DNA of 64,000 nucleotides from NCBI RefSeq assembly GCF_014699005.1, contig NZ_JACWZY010000001.1, positions 434,001-498,000 of the forward strand. Reading direction: 5' to 3'. Source of the stretch: Spirosoma profusum (GTDB lineage: Bacteria > Bacteroidota > Bacteroidia > Cytophagales > Spirosomataceae). Below are positions 1-8,502 of the stretch, in pieces (the first letter of the stretch is position 1; each line of letters starts with the position of its first letter). Made by a program: the position numbers and the translations under genes. The notes below the pieces were generated by a model. That model made no database searches. It worked only from the letters and a program-made list of their open reading frames with translations, and was not told where the DNA came from.

Positions 1-1
1 A

Positions 2-754
2 GAAGAGTTCGATACCGCCGTTGAATTTGGGCACGATATTCCCCTGAGTGAGCAGATTGACGTATCGACACGCGGTTTAAAACCACTAGCCGAACGTTTC
101 GACGCGGTAGGTGCCCGTACTACGTTGTTTACGACAGCCAATTACGCGCTTCATGAGCCAGCATTGATACGTAAACTGGCAGAAAAGCATGAAATCGCGT
201 CGCATGGCTATTATCACACTACGTTCGAACCTGCCGATTTACTCAAATCTCGTCTGGCACTGGAAGAGCTTTTGCAGAAACCAATACTAGGATTTCGACG
301 GGCAAGAATGGGTTTTGTGGACCATAACGATGTCCAGTCTGCTGGTTATCAATATAATTCATCGCTTCATCCAACATGGCTTCCGGGCCGTTATAACCAC
401 TGGGGTGAGTCCCGGCTCCCGTTTCAGGAAGCGGGTGTCTGGCAGATTCCGGCTTCCGTAACGCCGACGCTACGTTTGCCACTGTTCTGGCTCAGTCTGA
501 AAAATTTCCCGTTAGGGTATTACAAATTGCTTTGTCGTCAGACGCTGAAAGCCGATGGTTTTTTAAATCTGTACGTACATCCCTGGGAGTTCACGGATTT
601 ATCCAACTACGAAAAAATTCCGGCCTACGTTCGTCGGTATTCACGCGACGTACTGCTCGACCGCGTGGAGCAACTACTACGTTATTTAAAACCGCTGGGC
701 GAGTTTAGCACAATGAGTGAGTTTGCCCGCCAGCTCAATTCTGAACGTATATAG
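2..754 (+). CDS. polysaccharide deacetylase family protein (5' truncated by window edge)
   Basis: The frame is open from base 2 to the stop at 754, so this is the C-terminal 250 residues of a longer protein; the TTG at 125 is only an internal codon. The motif SHGYYH near residue 68 of the visible part is the zinc-binding SHGxxH of the NodB/polysaccharide deacetylase fold, and the preceding strand ending TTLFTTANY fits the core barrel. Family members remove acetyl groups from amino sugars or related amides. The downstream membrane glycosyltransferases suggest a role in surface-glycan or exopolysaccharide maturation (inference). The proximal catalytic Asp lies at or before the window edge and cannot be checked. 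Confidence 0.85.
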   Translation, partial: EEFDTAVEFGHDIPLSEQIDVSTRGLKPLAERFDAVGARTTLFTTANYALHEPALIRKLAEKHEIASHGYYHTTFEPADLLKSRLALEELLQKPILGFRRARMGFVDHNDVQSAGYQYNSSLHPTWLPGRYNHWGESRLPFQEAGVWQIPASVTPTLRLPLFWLSLKNFPLGYYKLLCRQTLKADGFLNLYVHPWEFTDLSNYEKIPAYVRRYSRDVLLDRVEQLLRYLKPLGEFSTMSEFARQLNSERI

Positions 755-756
755 TC

Positions 757-837
757 CCTGATAGGCTCCGGCTGTCGGAGTCGCGACCACGGCTAATAGG
801 GTAGCTATAAAATATCCGACAGCCGGAGCCTGTCAGG
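757..837. repeat. intergenic inverted repeat, possible terminator
   Basis: A 23-nt arm at 757-779 is repeated in inverted orientation at 815-837 with one mismatch, separated by 35 nt. The arm core is GGCTCCGGCTGTCGGA. It starts three bases after the deacetylase stop. There is no T-tract after the right arm, so it may be a repeat element or mRNA-stabilising hairpin rather than a Rho-independent terminator. Confidence 0.8.
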
Positions 838-895
838 GCCTTAATTCCAGAATTACCAAGTACGAACTATCAATTGAAACAACTTTTTGTTTCTG

Positions 896-2065
896 ATGCT
901 ATCCTTTTTTCGAAAGCCGATTTTCAGCGACTATCGGTTCATTTTTGGTGTGTATAGCGCACTGACACTGTTTGCCAGTTGTCGGATTGTGTTTGTGTCG
1001 GGGTCGAACAATTATAAAATTTTCTACTACTCGCTTCAGCATCTGCTCGAAGGTATTAGTCTGTATGAACTCTATCCGGCTCAATACTCCGATCATTATC
1101 ACTACGCACCCACGTTTGCAGCGCTGTTTTCGCCGGTGTTTGCGTTACCATTTTCGGTTGGATTGTTTCTCTGGCATTTCCTGTTTGCCGCTATCTGGGT
1201 ATATGCTATTTACCGAATGCCGCTGACGCATGGGCAAAAAGTATTTGCGTACTGGTTCAGTCTACACGAGCTGTTTACGTCGCTTGTCAATAGTCAGACG
1301 AATCCGTTGATGGCGGCAATTCCCTTATTCGTGTTTCTTTGTTTTGAGAAACGTCAACCTTTCTGGGCGGCTTTCTTTATCATTCTCGGGTTTAACATCA
1401 AGATTTACAGTCTGGTAGCCGGTGCGCTCTTTCTGCTCTATCCCGGAAAAATTCGGTTTCTGGCGTCTCTGGTTGGTTGGGGGATCATACAAGGTCTACT
1501 GCCACTGTTATTTACTTCGCCGGATAAACTGCTCTGGCAATATGATCTGTGGGTTAATCAGTTATTTATAAAGTCCGACGTCGATAAGTGGGCCAATACG
1601 TCTATTCATCGACTGGTGCATACGTTTATCTCGCCAGACGTCACCACGCCCGTGATTATTGGCCTGGGTGTATTGCTTTTCTGTACCGTATATGCGCAGG
1701 TGAAGAAGTTTACAGAACGCTCGTTCCGGCTGCTGATGGTTGCTTCGGTACTCATCTTTCAGGTGATTTTTAATCCGGTGGCGGAGTCGCCTACGTACAT
1801 TACGGCTGTTACGGGCGTAGTGCTTTGGTGGATCTATTGTCCGCAGGCAGTGCTCGACAGAGTGCTTTTAATTAGCTGCCTGATACTCACCGTTTTGTCG
1901 CCAAGCGACATTTTTCCGGCTTTTCTACGTGAACAATTTGTGAAACCCTACGTATTGAAAGCCCTTCCCTGCGTACTCATCTGGTTTCGAATTATTTACC
2001 TAATGCACGTATCAACATCGGAAACCCAGACGCGCCATGAGGTAGACGTACCAGCATACTCGTAA
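896..2065 (+). CDS. GT87-like multi-pass membrane glycosyltransferase
   Basis: A 389-residue, very hydrophobic protein with about ten predicted membrane segments. The stretch from about residue 45 (LEGISLYELYP...YHYAPTFAALFSPVFALP) resembles the loop and second-helix region of GT-C fold GT87/DUF2029 transferases, which use polyprenyl-phosphate sugars at the outer face of the inner membrane. I chose the ATG at 896; a TTG three codons upstream is also possible. A clear paralogue lies at 4002-5192, and the two bracket a methyltransferase and a GH43-like gene, suggesting one glycan locus. Substrate is unknown. Confidence 0.7.
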   Translation: MLSFFRKPIFSDYRFIFGVYSALTLFASCRIVFVSGSNNYKIFYYSLQHLLEGISLYELYPAQYSDHYHYAPTFAALFSPVFALPFSVGLFLWHFLFAAIWVYAIYRMPLTHGQKVFAYWFSLHELFTSLVNSQTNPLMAAIPLFVFLCFEKRQPFWAAFFIILGFNIKIYSLVAGALFLLYPGKIRFLASLVGWGIIQGLLPLLFTSPDKLLWQYDLWVNQLFIKSDVDKWANTSIHRLVHTFISPDVTTPVIIGLGVLLFCTVYAQVKKFTERSFRLLMVASVLIFQVIFNPVAESPTYITAVTGVVLWWIYCPQAVLDRVLLISCLILTVLSPSDIFPAFLREQFVKPYVLKALPCVLIWFRIIYLMHVSTSETQTRHEVDVPAYS

Positions 2066-2109
2066 AACTCTTTTTCCATTAACGAACCTTCCTAAACGTA
2101 ACGATTTGT

Positions 2110-2811
2110 ATGGCCTCGACCTGGCTGGATTTCTGGCAGCAAGAAAATAAGTTCGACAATGCCATGTCGACCAATTACGCTTACTTCCTGGCGAAAGTCA
2201 AGAAATACGTTACGTTATCGAAAACCCAAAAAGTGCTGGACATTGGCTCAGGGCCGGGAAATCTGGAAGATGCGTGGCATGATCAGGTGGGAGAAATTCA
2301 CGGTCTTGATATCTCGCAGCGTTACAACGAGATGGGTCGTGCCAAACACGCGGAGCATCCGAATGTTTTCTTCCACGATTTATCGCCCGATGACTATCTG
2401 AATTTCAGCCCGGTAGCTAATCAAAGGTTTGATGTCATCATTGTGATGAGCGTAGTACAGTACTACCGCAACGCCGATGAAGTGGAACAATTGCTACGTA
2501 ACATTGCCCAACTGGCAGCTCCCGGAGCAAAAGCCCTGATTTGCGACATCATGGTGGGAAGTAGTATTGCAAGTGATATAATGGGGATTGTGACTCGGTC
2601 GATACGTCAGGGTGAACTTTTCTCTATGATGAAATTGCTGGTCGAGCTGCGGTTTTCATCCTATCATGAGATTCGAAAAGCAAATGGTTTTTTGGTGCTA
2701 CCAGAGCTGCAATGGCTGGCACTTGCCAAACGAGTGGGGTTAAATGCTCAGTTCATTAAGTCACCCATCACGTTACAGAAAGAACGTAAGAGTTTGCTAA
2801 TACAGTTTTGA
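2110..2811 (+). CDS. class I SAM-dependent methyltransferase
   Basis: A 233-residue soluble protein. Motif I of the Rossmann methyltransferase fold is visible as VLDIGSGPGN near residue 42, followed by an acidic strand end (IHGLDIS, motif II) and a hydrophobic strand FDVIIVMSVVQYY (motif IV region). The acceptor is not identifiable. Its position 44 nt after a GT87-like transferase and upstream of a GH43-like protein suggests modification of a glycan or lipid-linked intermediate (inference). Confidence 0.8.
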   Translation: MASTWLDFWQQENKFDNAMSTNYAYFLAKVKKYVTLSKTQKVLDIGSGPGNLEDAWHDQVGEIHGLDISQRYNEMGRAKHAEHPNVFFHDLSPDDYLNFSPVANQRFDVIIVMSVVQYYRNADEVEQLLRNIAQLAAPGAKALICDIMVGSSIASDIMGIVTRSIRQGELFSMMKLLVELRFSSYHEIRKANGFLVLPELQWLALAKRVGLNAQFIKSPITLQKERKSLLIQF

Positions 2812-2838
2812 GCAAGGGAGAATAACGTAGTATGTTTG
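2807..2838 (+). promoter_or_regulatory. Bacteroidota-type promoter upstream of the GH43-like gene
   Basis: TTTG at 2807-2810 and TATGTTTG at 2831-2838 match the Bacteroidota -33/-7 consensus TTTG/TAnnTTTG with a 20-nt spacer. The -33 box overlaps the end of the methyltransferase gene. Transcription would start about 35 nt before the ATG at 2880. Confidence 0.6.
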
Positions 2839-2879
2839 TGGGCTTATTCTGACAAATCTGCTTATTATTATCCTGCGTT

Positions 2880-3884
2880 ATGCTCGTTAATATTATTCGC
2901 TTTTCTCTGACAATTAGCCTGTTGCACGCGAGTTTTACTACGTTCGTGAGTGCGCAGCAGCGCCCGGCCATGTATTTTGCCGATACTACGTACCGCAAAG
3001 GAGGGTATGCCAAAGACCCACAGGTAGTATGGTTCGGTGGTCGGTATTTGCTTTATTATTCGGTGCCTACGGGCAAAGATTCAACTGGAGCGGACCACTG
3101 GGGTATTGGCATTGCGGAGAGCCGCGATTTAACAAACTGGCAGAAAGTAACCATTATACCGCCCGTTGCTGAATATGAACGAAAAGGCTTCTGTGCACCA
3201 GGAGCACTGGTGCGGGACGGTAAAGTTCATCTGTTTTATCAGACATATGGCAATGGCAAAAACGACGCTATTTGCCACGCCGTTTCCTCCGACGGTATTC
3301 ATTTTGACCGAAATCCAACCAACCCAATCTTTCATCCGGCAATCAGTGATTGGTCATGCGGACGTGCCATTGATGCTGAGGTTTTCTTTTTCAAAAATCA
3401 ATACTTCCTCTATTTCGCAACCCGCGATCCGGCCTATAAAATCCAGCAGTTGGGTGTAGCGGTGGCACCGGTTACAACCAATTTTAATCGTGAAGACTGG
3501 AAACAAGTAGCTACGGATGGACCACTCCTGAAGCCAGAATTAGCCTGGGAAGGCGAGTGTATCGAAGCACCGTCCATTATTCAGCGTGGAAATGAGCTGA
3601 TCATGTTTTATGCAGGTGCTTACAACAACTGGCCTCAACAGGTTGGCATAGCACGTAGCAAAGATGGTCTGCTCTGGGAACGTATTCAAAATGAGCCCTT
3701 TCTGAAAAGCGGCTTGCCGGGGAGCTGGAACAGCAGCGAGTCGGGACATCCGCATATTTTCAAAACGCCGACGGGCAAAACCTATCTGTTTTTTCAGGGT
3801 AACAACGACAAGGGCAAAACCTGGTTTCTTTCCAATCACGAAGTGACGTGGAAGAAAAATATTCCAGTTTTACAAGCTAACTAA
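2880..3884 (+). CDS. secreted GH43-like five-bladed beta-propeller protein
   Basis: A 334-residue protein with an N-terminal signal peptide ending near VSAQ (residue 26). The sequence KDPQVVWFGGRYLLYYS is typical of blade 1 of clan GH-F (GH43/GH32/GH117) hydrolases. The three acidic positions expected for catalysis can be placed as the Asp of KDP, the Asp of AIDAEVF and the Glu of CIEAPS. Such enzymes cut arabinosides, xylosides or related linkages outside the cytoplasm. It has its own promoter and lies between genes for glycan assembly, so it could trim an endogenous polysaccharide. The exact family and substrate cannot be assigned. Confidence 0.75.
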   Translation: MLVNIIRFSLTISLLHASFTTFVSAQQRPAMYFADTTYRKGGYAKDPQVVWFGGRYLLYYSVPTGKDSTGADHWGIGIAESRDLTNWQKVTIIPPVAEYERKGFCAPGALVRDGKVHLFYQTYGNGKNDAICHAVSSDGIHFDRNPTNPIFHPAISDWSCGRAIDAEVFFFKNQYFLYFATRDPAYKIQQLGVAVAPVTTNFNREDWKQVATDGPLLKPELAWEGECIEAPSIIQRGNELIMFYAGAYNNWPQQVGIARSKDGLLWERIQNEPFLKSGLPGSWNSSESGHPHIFKTPTGKTYLFFQGNNDKGKTWFLSNHEVTWKKNIPVLQAN

Positions 3885-3950
3885 CGTGACTAGTTCGGTA
3901 ATTAACAGGCAAATTAATTACGTATTAATTTTTCTGCGAGGTGCGGGCTG

Positions 3951-3958
3951 TAATTTTG
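3951..3958 (+). promoter_or_regulatory. -7 promoter box TAATTTTG
   Basis: TAATTTTG is a perfect TAnnTTTG match 43 nt upstream of the ATG at 4002, in an AT-rich gap. No clear TTTG is found at the -33 position, so support is partial. Confidence 0.4.
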
Positions 3959-4001
3959 TAGGCGCTAACCGTTGTTGTCGAGCGGCTGGCGTCTCAACGC
4001 T

Positions 4002-5192
4002 ATGAAACAGTTTTTCCAGCATCCCTTTTTCTTCAGTAGGCGTAACATCATTATTATCTGGACCTTGTTAGGGGTTCTGACGGGTGTAAAGCAATATTAT
4101 CTGGGTGAACCGGGTTCGTTTATCAATAATTTCCTGCTGTTCGTCAACAGTTTCAAGCACCTGATGGCGCACCAGAACCTGTTTCTGGATTACCCTGCTG
4201 AAACGTTCGACTCCTACCACTACGGGCCAATTTTCGCCCTGCTGATTGCACCGTTTTACTGGTTGCCTACGCTGTTGAGTGTTACCATCTGGAACGTTTT
4301 TAACTCACTGTTTCTACTTTACGCCATCTACGAACTTCCCCTGACCGACCGGCAGCGGGCCGTAGTGAGCTGGCTGGTGCTGAATTCGTCATACACCTGT
4401 CTGCTGAATACCCAGTTTCATCACATTTGTGCGGGGATGATTATGCTGTCGTACACGCAATTGCCTAAGCGTCAGGAAGTTCTGGCAGCCACGAACGTAG
4501 CGTTAGGGACGCTCATCAAATTATACGGCATTGTCGGACTAGCTTTCTTTCCGTTTGCGCAGAATAAAGTTCGCTACGTTGTTGGGGGAATAGTATCGAC
4601 AGTGGTATTCGTTACGTTACCGATGCTGTTTGTTGGGTTCGATTATACCGTTCAATGTTACTACGACTGGTATGAATCGTTGTCGTACAAAAATCAGTTG
4701 AATGTGAGTCTGGAAAATACCCGCACCGATGTCTGCGTTATGGGCATGTTTCGTCGACTATTCAACGATGGTACGTTGTCGAACCTGTACTTTATTATTC
4801 CGGGATTACTGATTTTTGCGACGGCCTATCTGAAAACCAATCTATTCCAGAACGTTCGTTTTCAATTGAGTATACTGGCCTCAACGCTATTGTTTCTAAA
4901 TCTGGCTAGTACCGGTTTCGAATCGCCTACGTTTATCATCAGTTTCACTGGCGTAGCAATCTGGTACGTAGTATCGGCTAAAACGAGGCTGGATAGTTTG
5001 CTGCTGGCCTTTGCCCTGCTGATCTCCAGTTTTTCACCCACCGATATTTTCCCCGCCTACATCCGCGATCACTACGTAAATCAATACGCGTTAATGGTGC
5101 TGCCACTGCTTTTTGTCTGGCTGCGACTACACTGGACCATCTGGACTGGAATACCAGATGTACAAGTTGCTGAGGGTGAATTAGCTAGATGA
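4002..5192 (+). CDS. GT87-like multi-pass membrane glycosyltransferase (paralogue of 896-2065)
   Basis: A 396-residue, multi-pass protein aligning along its length with the protein at 896-2065: both have FYYSL/NSFKHL, then a YHYGPIF/YHYAPTF segment, the PLTxxQ segment, and a conserved C-terminal SPTDIFPAYIR/SPSDIFPAFLR. That pattern supports duplication followed by divergence. The ATG at 4002 is preferred over an upstream TTG. The role is probably transfer of a sugar from a polyprenyl-phosphate donor at the membrane. The 3' end overlaps the converging dciA-like gene by 8 nt. Confidence 0.7.
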   Translation: MKQFFQHPFFFSRRNIIIIWTLLGVLTGVKQYYLGEPGSFINNFLLFVNSFKHLMAHQNLFLDYPAETFDSYHYGPIFALLIAPFYWLPTLLSVTIWNVFNSLFLLYAIYELPLTDRQRAVVSWLVLNSSYTCLLNTQFHHICAGMIMLSYTQLPKRQEVLAATNVALGTLIKLYGIVGLAFFPFAQNKVRYVVGGIVSTVVFVTLPMLFVGFDYTVQCYYDWYESLSYKNQLNVSLENTRTDVCVMGMFRRLFNDGTLSNLYFIIPGLLIFATAYLKTNLFQNVRFQLSILASTLLFLNLASTGFESPTFIISFTGVAIWYVVSAKTRLDSLLLAFALLISSFSPTDIFPAYIRDHYVNQYALMVLPLLFVWLRLHWTIWTGIPDVQVAEGELAR

Positions 5193-5511
5193 ACACTACG
5201 TCGTCGATGACCTCGCTGCCCATGTCTTTGTTGACAAGTTGAATCAACTTCTGTTTGGCGTTGACGAGTTCGTTACGTAGTGGAGCCGACGTAATGTCGA
5301 TGTGGAGTTTCCGATCTCGAACGTAAAGTCGATTGGTACGTGAAGCAATCGCTGGCCCCATCATACGCCCCCAAAAGGCTTCAAGGTAGGTTTCGTTGAA
5401 GCGCGCCTGAAGCTGATATGCTTTCAGCAACTGACCGATTGCGTCTTTCACGGTGGTAGTTCCGGCCACGCGGGTGGCATTGTCGCGGTTATATCGGTAA
5501 GTCTGGTTCAT
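5185..5511 (-). CDS. DciA/DUF721 family protein
   Basis: A 108-residue protein matching the DUF721 pattern: an N-terminal helix region (VKDAIGQLLKAYQLQARFNE), a central W (AFWGRMMGPAIASRT) and the strand RKLHIDITSAPLRNEL. DUF721 includes DciA, which in many bacteria loads or controls the replicative helicase DnaB. It is a standalone gene convergent with the GT87-like gene and divergent from the metX leader. Its promoter must lie in the gap 5512-5618 shared with the riboswitch transcript. Confidence 0.75.
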   Translation of the reverse strand: MNQTYRYNRDNATRVAGTTTVKDAIGQLLKAYQLQARFNETYLEAFWGRMMGPAIASRTNRLYVRDRKLHIDITSAPLRNELVNAKQKLIQLVNKDMGSEVIDDVVFI

Positions 5512-5618
5512 TACGGAAGGTGTCTTACGACAAAAATAAACAATCCATTAACTCGGCAAGTAGCTGTTTCGTTTTAATTATAAAAAAATTCGTAAGCGGA
5601 TAGAAAAAGCGCCCGACG

Positions 5619-5650
5619 TTTGGAATACCACCGTTTGGCTCGTATACTTG
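5619..5650 (+). promoter_or_regulatory. putative promoter of the SAM riboswitch-metX transcript
   Basis: TTTG at 5619-5622 and TATACTTG at 5643-5650 (one mismatch to TAnnTTTG) are spaced by 20 nt. The predicted start lies about 35 nt before the P1 helix of the riboswitch. Confidence 0.5.
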
Positions 5651-5690
5651 CGGCATCAAGTCAATTCTTACGCGTCTTCCAACGCGAATT

Positions 5691-5795
5691 GATTTATAAA
5701 GAAGCGGGGAGAGAACAGGCTCTTTGAACCGCTGGCAACCTACCTCACGGCAAGGTGCTAACTCCTGCCTAAAAGCATTTTAGGAACTATAAATC
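5691..5795 (+). ncRNA. SAM-I (S-box) riboswitch
   Basis: The block holds the S-box signature in order: GCGGGGAGAGAACAGGCTC, then CTTTGAACCGCTGGCAACC, then CACGGCAAGGTGCTAACTCC and CTGCC. The P1 helix is formed by GATTTATA at 5691-5698 with TATAAATC at 5788-5795. It precedes metX, a methionine pathway gene commonly controlled by S-box RNAs. High SAM should stabilise the fold and lower metX expression. Confidence 0.9.
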
Positions 5796-5861
5796 GCAAT
5801 TTACATGCTCTACATTCGATGCTGTATGCCCCTGGGGGCCAGCTAAACTCACCTGACTCCA

Positions 5862-5897
5862 CCACGAAAGCTGGGAGGGTTTGTCGTGGGCATTTTT
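5862..5897 (+). terminator. putative riboswitch expression-platform terminator
   Basis: CCACGA at 5862-5867 can pair with TCGTGG at 5884-5889, followed by GCATTTTT. The overlapping segments CCAGCT (5839-5844) and AGCTGG (5869-5874) can pair instead, so the two stems exclude each other as in an attenuator. TGCCC (5827-5831) and GGGCA (5888-5892) could close a larger stem. The stems are short, so this is a hypothesis. Confidence 0.45.
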
Positions 5898-6151
5898 GTG
5901 CTATAGCATATACGGTTGTAAAGTTTGAATACGCCAGTCTGCTCTATATCGCAAACCGTACAACCCTACAACTTTACTACTAAACCATGTCACAACTTCA
6001 TTATCGAATACATTGAGGATATCATACCCGATCTGGCGCAGGTATTTGCACAGATAGTAGAAAGAGTAACTATCTAAAATTGTTTCAACCTCATGGGTAC
6101 GGACTTTATCCAACCTGTAACCGTGAAGCTGAGATTGAAATCGTTTTTTCG

Positions 6152-7216
6152 TTGGACATTCAATACTTCGATTATAAATATTCGTTTCCGCTTGAATCGG
6201 GCGGGAGCCTGCCGGGTTTTCGTCTGGCCTACACTACACGTGGTACGTTGTCGCAAACGCCCGACCACTCGAACGTAGTATGGGTATGCCACGCCTTAAC
6301 AGGTAATGCCGACGCGGGCGACTGGTGGTGGGGCATGGTGGGTGCGGGCAAACAGTTTGACCCAGCCAGAGATTTCATTGTCTGCGTGAACGTACTGGGC
6401 TCCTGCTATGGATCAACGGGGCCGTTATCAACAAATCCGGTTACGGGGCAAACCTATTTCCATGATTTTCCGGCCATTACCATCCGCGACTTGGTGAACG
6501 CAATGGATTTGCTACGTCAGGAACTAGGTATCGAAAAAATTCATACCTGCATTGGCGGTTCGGTAGGTGGTGAACAGGCTATGGAGTGGGCGATTTTACA
6601 ACCTTCGCTCATTCAAAACCTGATATTGATCGCAGTTAGTGCAGTGGCCTCGCCCTGGTGCATCGCCTTTAATGAAGCTCAGCGCATGGCTATTGAAGCC
6701 GACCCCACCTGGCCCGAACGACGTGACGACGCCGGACGTAACGGCATGAAAGCGGCCCGGGCCATGGCCATGATTTCGTATCGCAATTATGATACGTATG
6801 GCTTCACGCAAGCCCTCGACAATAATGAGCAACTGGACGAGTATAAAGCGGCTGGCTACCAGCGCTATCAGGGCGATAAATTAGCCGACCGTTTCAACGC
6901 CTTTACGTACTGGACGCTTTCGAAAGTTATGGATTCCCACAATGTCGGGCGGAATCGGGGCAGTATCCTGAACGCGTTGGCGCAAATCAAAGCCCGAACG
7001 CTGGTAGTGGGCATCCTATCTGACCTGCTTTTTCCGCCGTCTGAACAGCAGTTTCTGGCGCGTCATATTCCCGATGCGACCTACGAAGAAATTGACTCGC
7101 TTTACGGCCATGATGGCTTCTTGATCGAATTTCGCCCACTAACCAACATTATCCGAAATTGGATGGCGAGCGCCGAACCCATAAATCGTCCGGAAAAAGT
7201 AACGGCTACTGAGTAA
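6152..7216 (+). CDS. metX: homoserine O-acetyltransferase
   Basis: An alpha/beta hydrolase that acetylates homoserine from acetyl-CoA in methionine synthesis. It shows conserved MetX blocks: HALTGNADA, GSTGPLSTNP, the nucleophile elbow GGSVGG (Ser near residue 137), the Asp in SDLLFPPSEQ and the His in YGHDGF. There is no ATG near the 5' end. Two TTG codons are candidates: 6080, which adds 24 residues unlike the family, and 6152, which gives a protein starting at the conserved IQYFDYKYSFPLESG block and about 354 residues long. I prefer 6152. The gene follows an S-box riboswitch by about 350 nt, consistent with feedback by SAM. Confidence 0.88.
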   Translation: MDIQYFDYKYSFPLESGGSLPGFRLAYTTRGTLSQTPDHSNVVWVCHALTGNADAGDWWWGMVGAGKQFDPARDFIVCVNVLGSCYGSTGPLSTNPVTGQTYFHDFPAITIRDLVNAMDLLRQELGIEKIHTCIGGSVGGEQAMEWAILQPSLIQNLILIAVSAVASPWCIAFNEAQRMAIEADPTWPERRDDAGRNGMKAARAMAMISYRNYDTYGFTQALDNNEQLDEYKAAGYQRYQGDKLADRFNAFTYWTLSKVMDSHNVGRNRGSILNALAQIKARTLVVGILSDLLFPPSEQQFLARHIPDATYEEIDSLYGHDGFLIEFRPLTNIIRNWMASAEPINRPEKVTATE

Positions 7217-7243
7217 AACGTAGTGTGGGAGACAGCTGTGCAA

Positions 7244-8329
7244 CTACTTCTCAGGCAATTTTTCCGCCAGATACAAATAAGGTGGGTGAAAATGATGCGT
7301 GAAAATCTTCTCTTTGCTGTTAGGGTATTTGGCAAAATAAGTGCTATCCGTCTGGAGTACGATGGTTGTGCCAGTCCGAACGTAGTGATTGCTGTTATAA
7401 TACTCCGGTGATACGTAGCCATTTAGATTCTTACTGATCGTCTTCGAAGCCATATTGCCCAGGTATTTCTGGTAATTTTTTTGTGCCTTAAGTGCCGGTT
7501 TGCTTAAGCTGTTGTAGACATGTCGTAGGGCGATACGTGTCAGCAGTTTTTGTTTTTTAATGAGTGCCGGTGCGCCCGCGAATGGATTAGTCGGATTAAA
7601 ATCGTTTACCGTCTGAACGGATAACGGCACTTCGGGAACCCAATCGGCAGCGTTCACTACGTTGTATGCCCAACCATTCTGCGTCAAGGCTTCATAATCG
7701 TAAGCGAAATACAGATTGCCGGGTTTGGGGCCCGCGCTGCAATACGTTTTGAAGCGAATGTCGGCAGGAATTCGAGCGCGGGATTGTAAATTTTTCAGAT
7801 GTGCCGTCAGCAGATAAGCAATGGCTCCCCCCTGACTGTGTCCCAAAATAATCAAGTCTTTTGTACCGGCTTTGTAAGTCGAATCTAGTTTGGGCAGTAT
7901 ATCTTTTGTCAGAAAGGCCGTGCTGATCAGCCAGCCTACGTGTACGGCGGCTTGCGGATTGGAAGCCAGTTCATACTGAAATCGTTCGGTATCGCTCAAC
8001 TGCAATTCTCCTTTGGCGGGCACCATCGCGGCATAAAAATTAGCCAGCCAACTAACGCTGTTAGCCGTGGTTCCCCGGAGACTAATCACAGCTACGCCCT
8101 GATTATTTGTCCATAAATCCCAGCGATTGTCAAGACCCATAACAGGTGAGCGATATACAGGCTTGAACTGTTGCGGAACCGGAAACGCGCTTACATAAGC
8201 TGAATCACCAAAGCGAGCCGATACTTTGAGAAGTTCGATGTATTCCGCTTTATCAAAACCTGGTTTCAGTTTCTGGGCGAAAAGTAAACCTGGAAGTAAC
8301 AGAAAGCCGATTGCCAGAAATCTTTTCAT
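7244..8329 (-). CDS. secreted lipase (class 3 family)
   Basis: A 361-residue protein with a signal peptide (MKRFLAIGFLLLPGLLFAQ). The nucleophile elbow GHSQGGAIAY of class 3 lipases is visible in the middle, preceded by VAVISLRGTTANSVSWLANF, the typical oxyanion strand of this family. A downstream Asp (ADWVPEVPL) and a C-terminal His-rich region could complete the triad. It is expected in the periplasm or outside the cell. It is convergent with metX, the stops being 27 nt apart. A short GTCATnCTGA hairpin lies just upstream of the start. Confidence 0.8.
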   Translation of the reverse strand: MKRFLAIGFLLLPGLLFAQKLKPGFDKAEYIELLKVSARFGDSAYVSAFPVPQQFKPVYRSPVMGLDNRWDLWTNNQGVAVISLRGTTANSVSWLANFYAAMVPAKGELQLSDTERFQYELASNPQAAVHVGWLISTAFLTKDILPKLDSTYKAGTKDLIILGHSQGGAIAYLLTAHLKNLQSRARIPADIRFKTYCSAGPKPGNLYFAYDYEALTQNGWAYNVVNAADWVPEVPLSVQTVNDFNPTNPFAGAPALIKKQKLLTRIALRHVYNSLSKPALKAQKNYQKYLGNMASKTISKNLNGYVSPEYYNSNHYVRTGTTIVLQTDSTYFAKYPNSKEKIFTHHFHPPYLYLAEKLPEK

Positions 8330-8353
8330 GATGTATAGGGATGGGCGGGTGGT

Positions 8354-8382
8354 TTGTCATGCTTCGTTCCTCAGCCTGACAA
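8354..8382. repeat. minimal REP-like GTCATnCTGAG hairpin
   Basis: Ten-base arms TTGTCATGCT (8354-8363) and AGCCTGACAA (8373-8382) flank a 9-nt loop. On the minus strand it reads almost the same as the element at 39313-39357, so it is a short member of the same family. Confidence 0.7.
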
Positions 8383-8447
8383 GTGTGTATGGAAAACTAC
8401 AAAAGAATGGGCGACAATACGTCACTATTTGATTAAAAGGGAAATAA

Positions 8448-8482
8448 CGTAACAGCCAACCCTGTGAGAGTTGGCTGTTACG
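8448..8482. terminator. perfect 13-bp hairpin after the epimerase gene
   Basis: CGTAACAGCCAAC (8448-8460) and its exact inverse (8470-8482) flank 9 nt. It lies 20 nt past the stop of the minus-strand epimerase gene and is followed on that strand by a T-rich run, so it can act as its terminator. Confidence 0.65.
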
Positions 8483-8502
8483 AATAAGAACGTAGCAAAA
8501 GT

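Noticed and set aside
5901..6113. Minus-strand frame of 70 codons in the metX leader
   Set aside because: It has no recognisable family features and lies in the leader between the riboswitch and metX.
6093..6278. ATG at 6093 as metX start
   Set aside because: It is in a different frame from the MetX core and its product does not resemble MetX.
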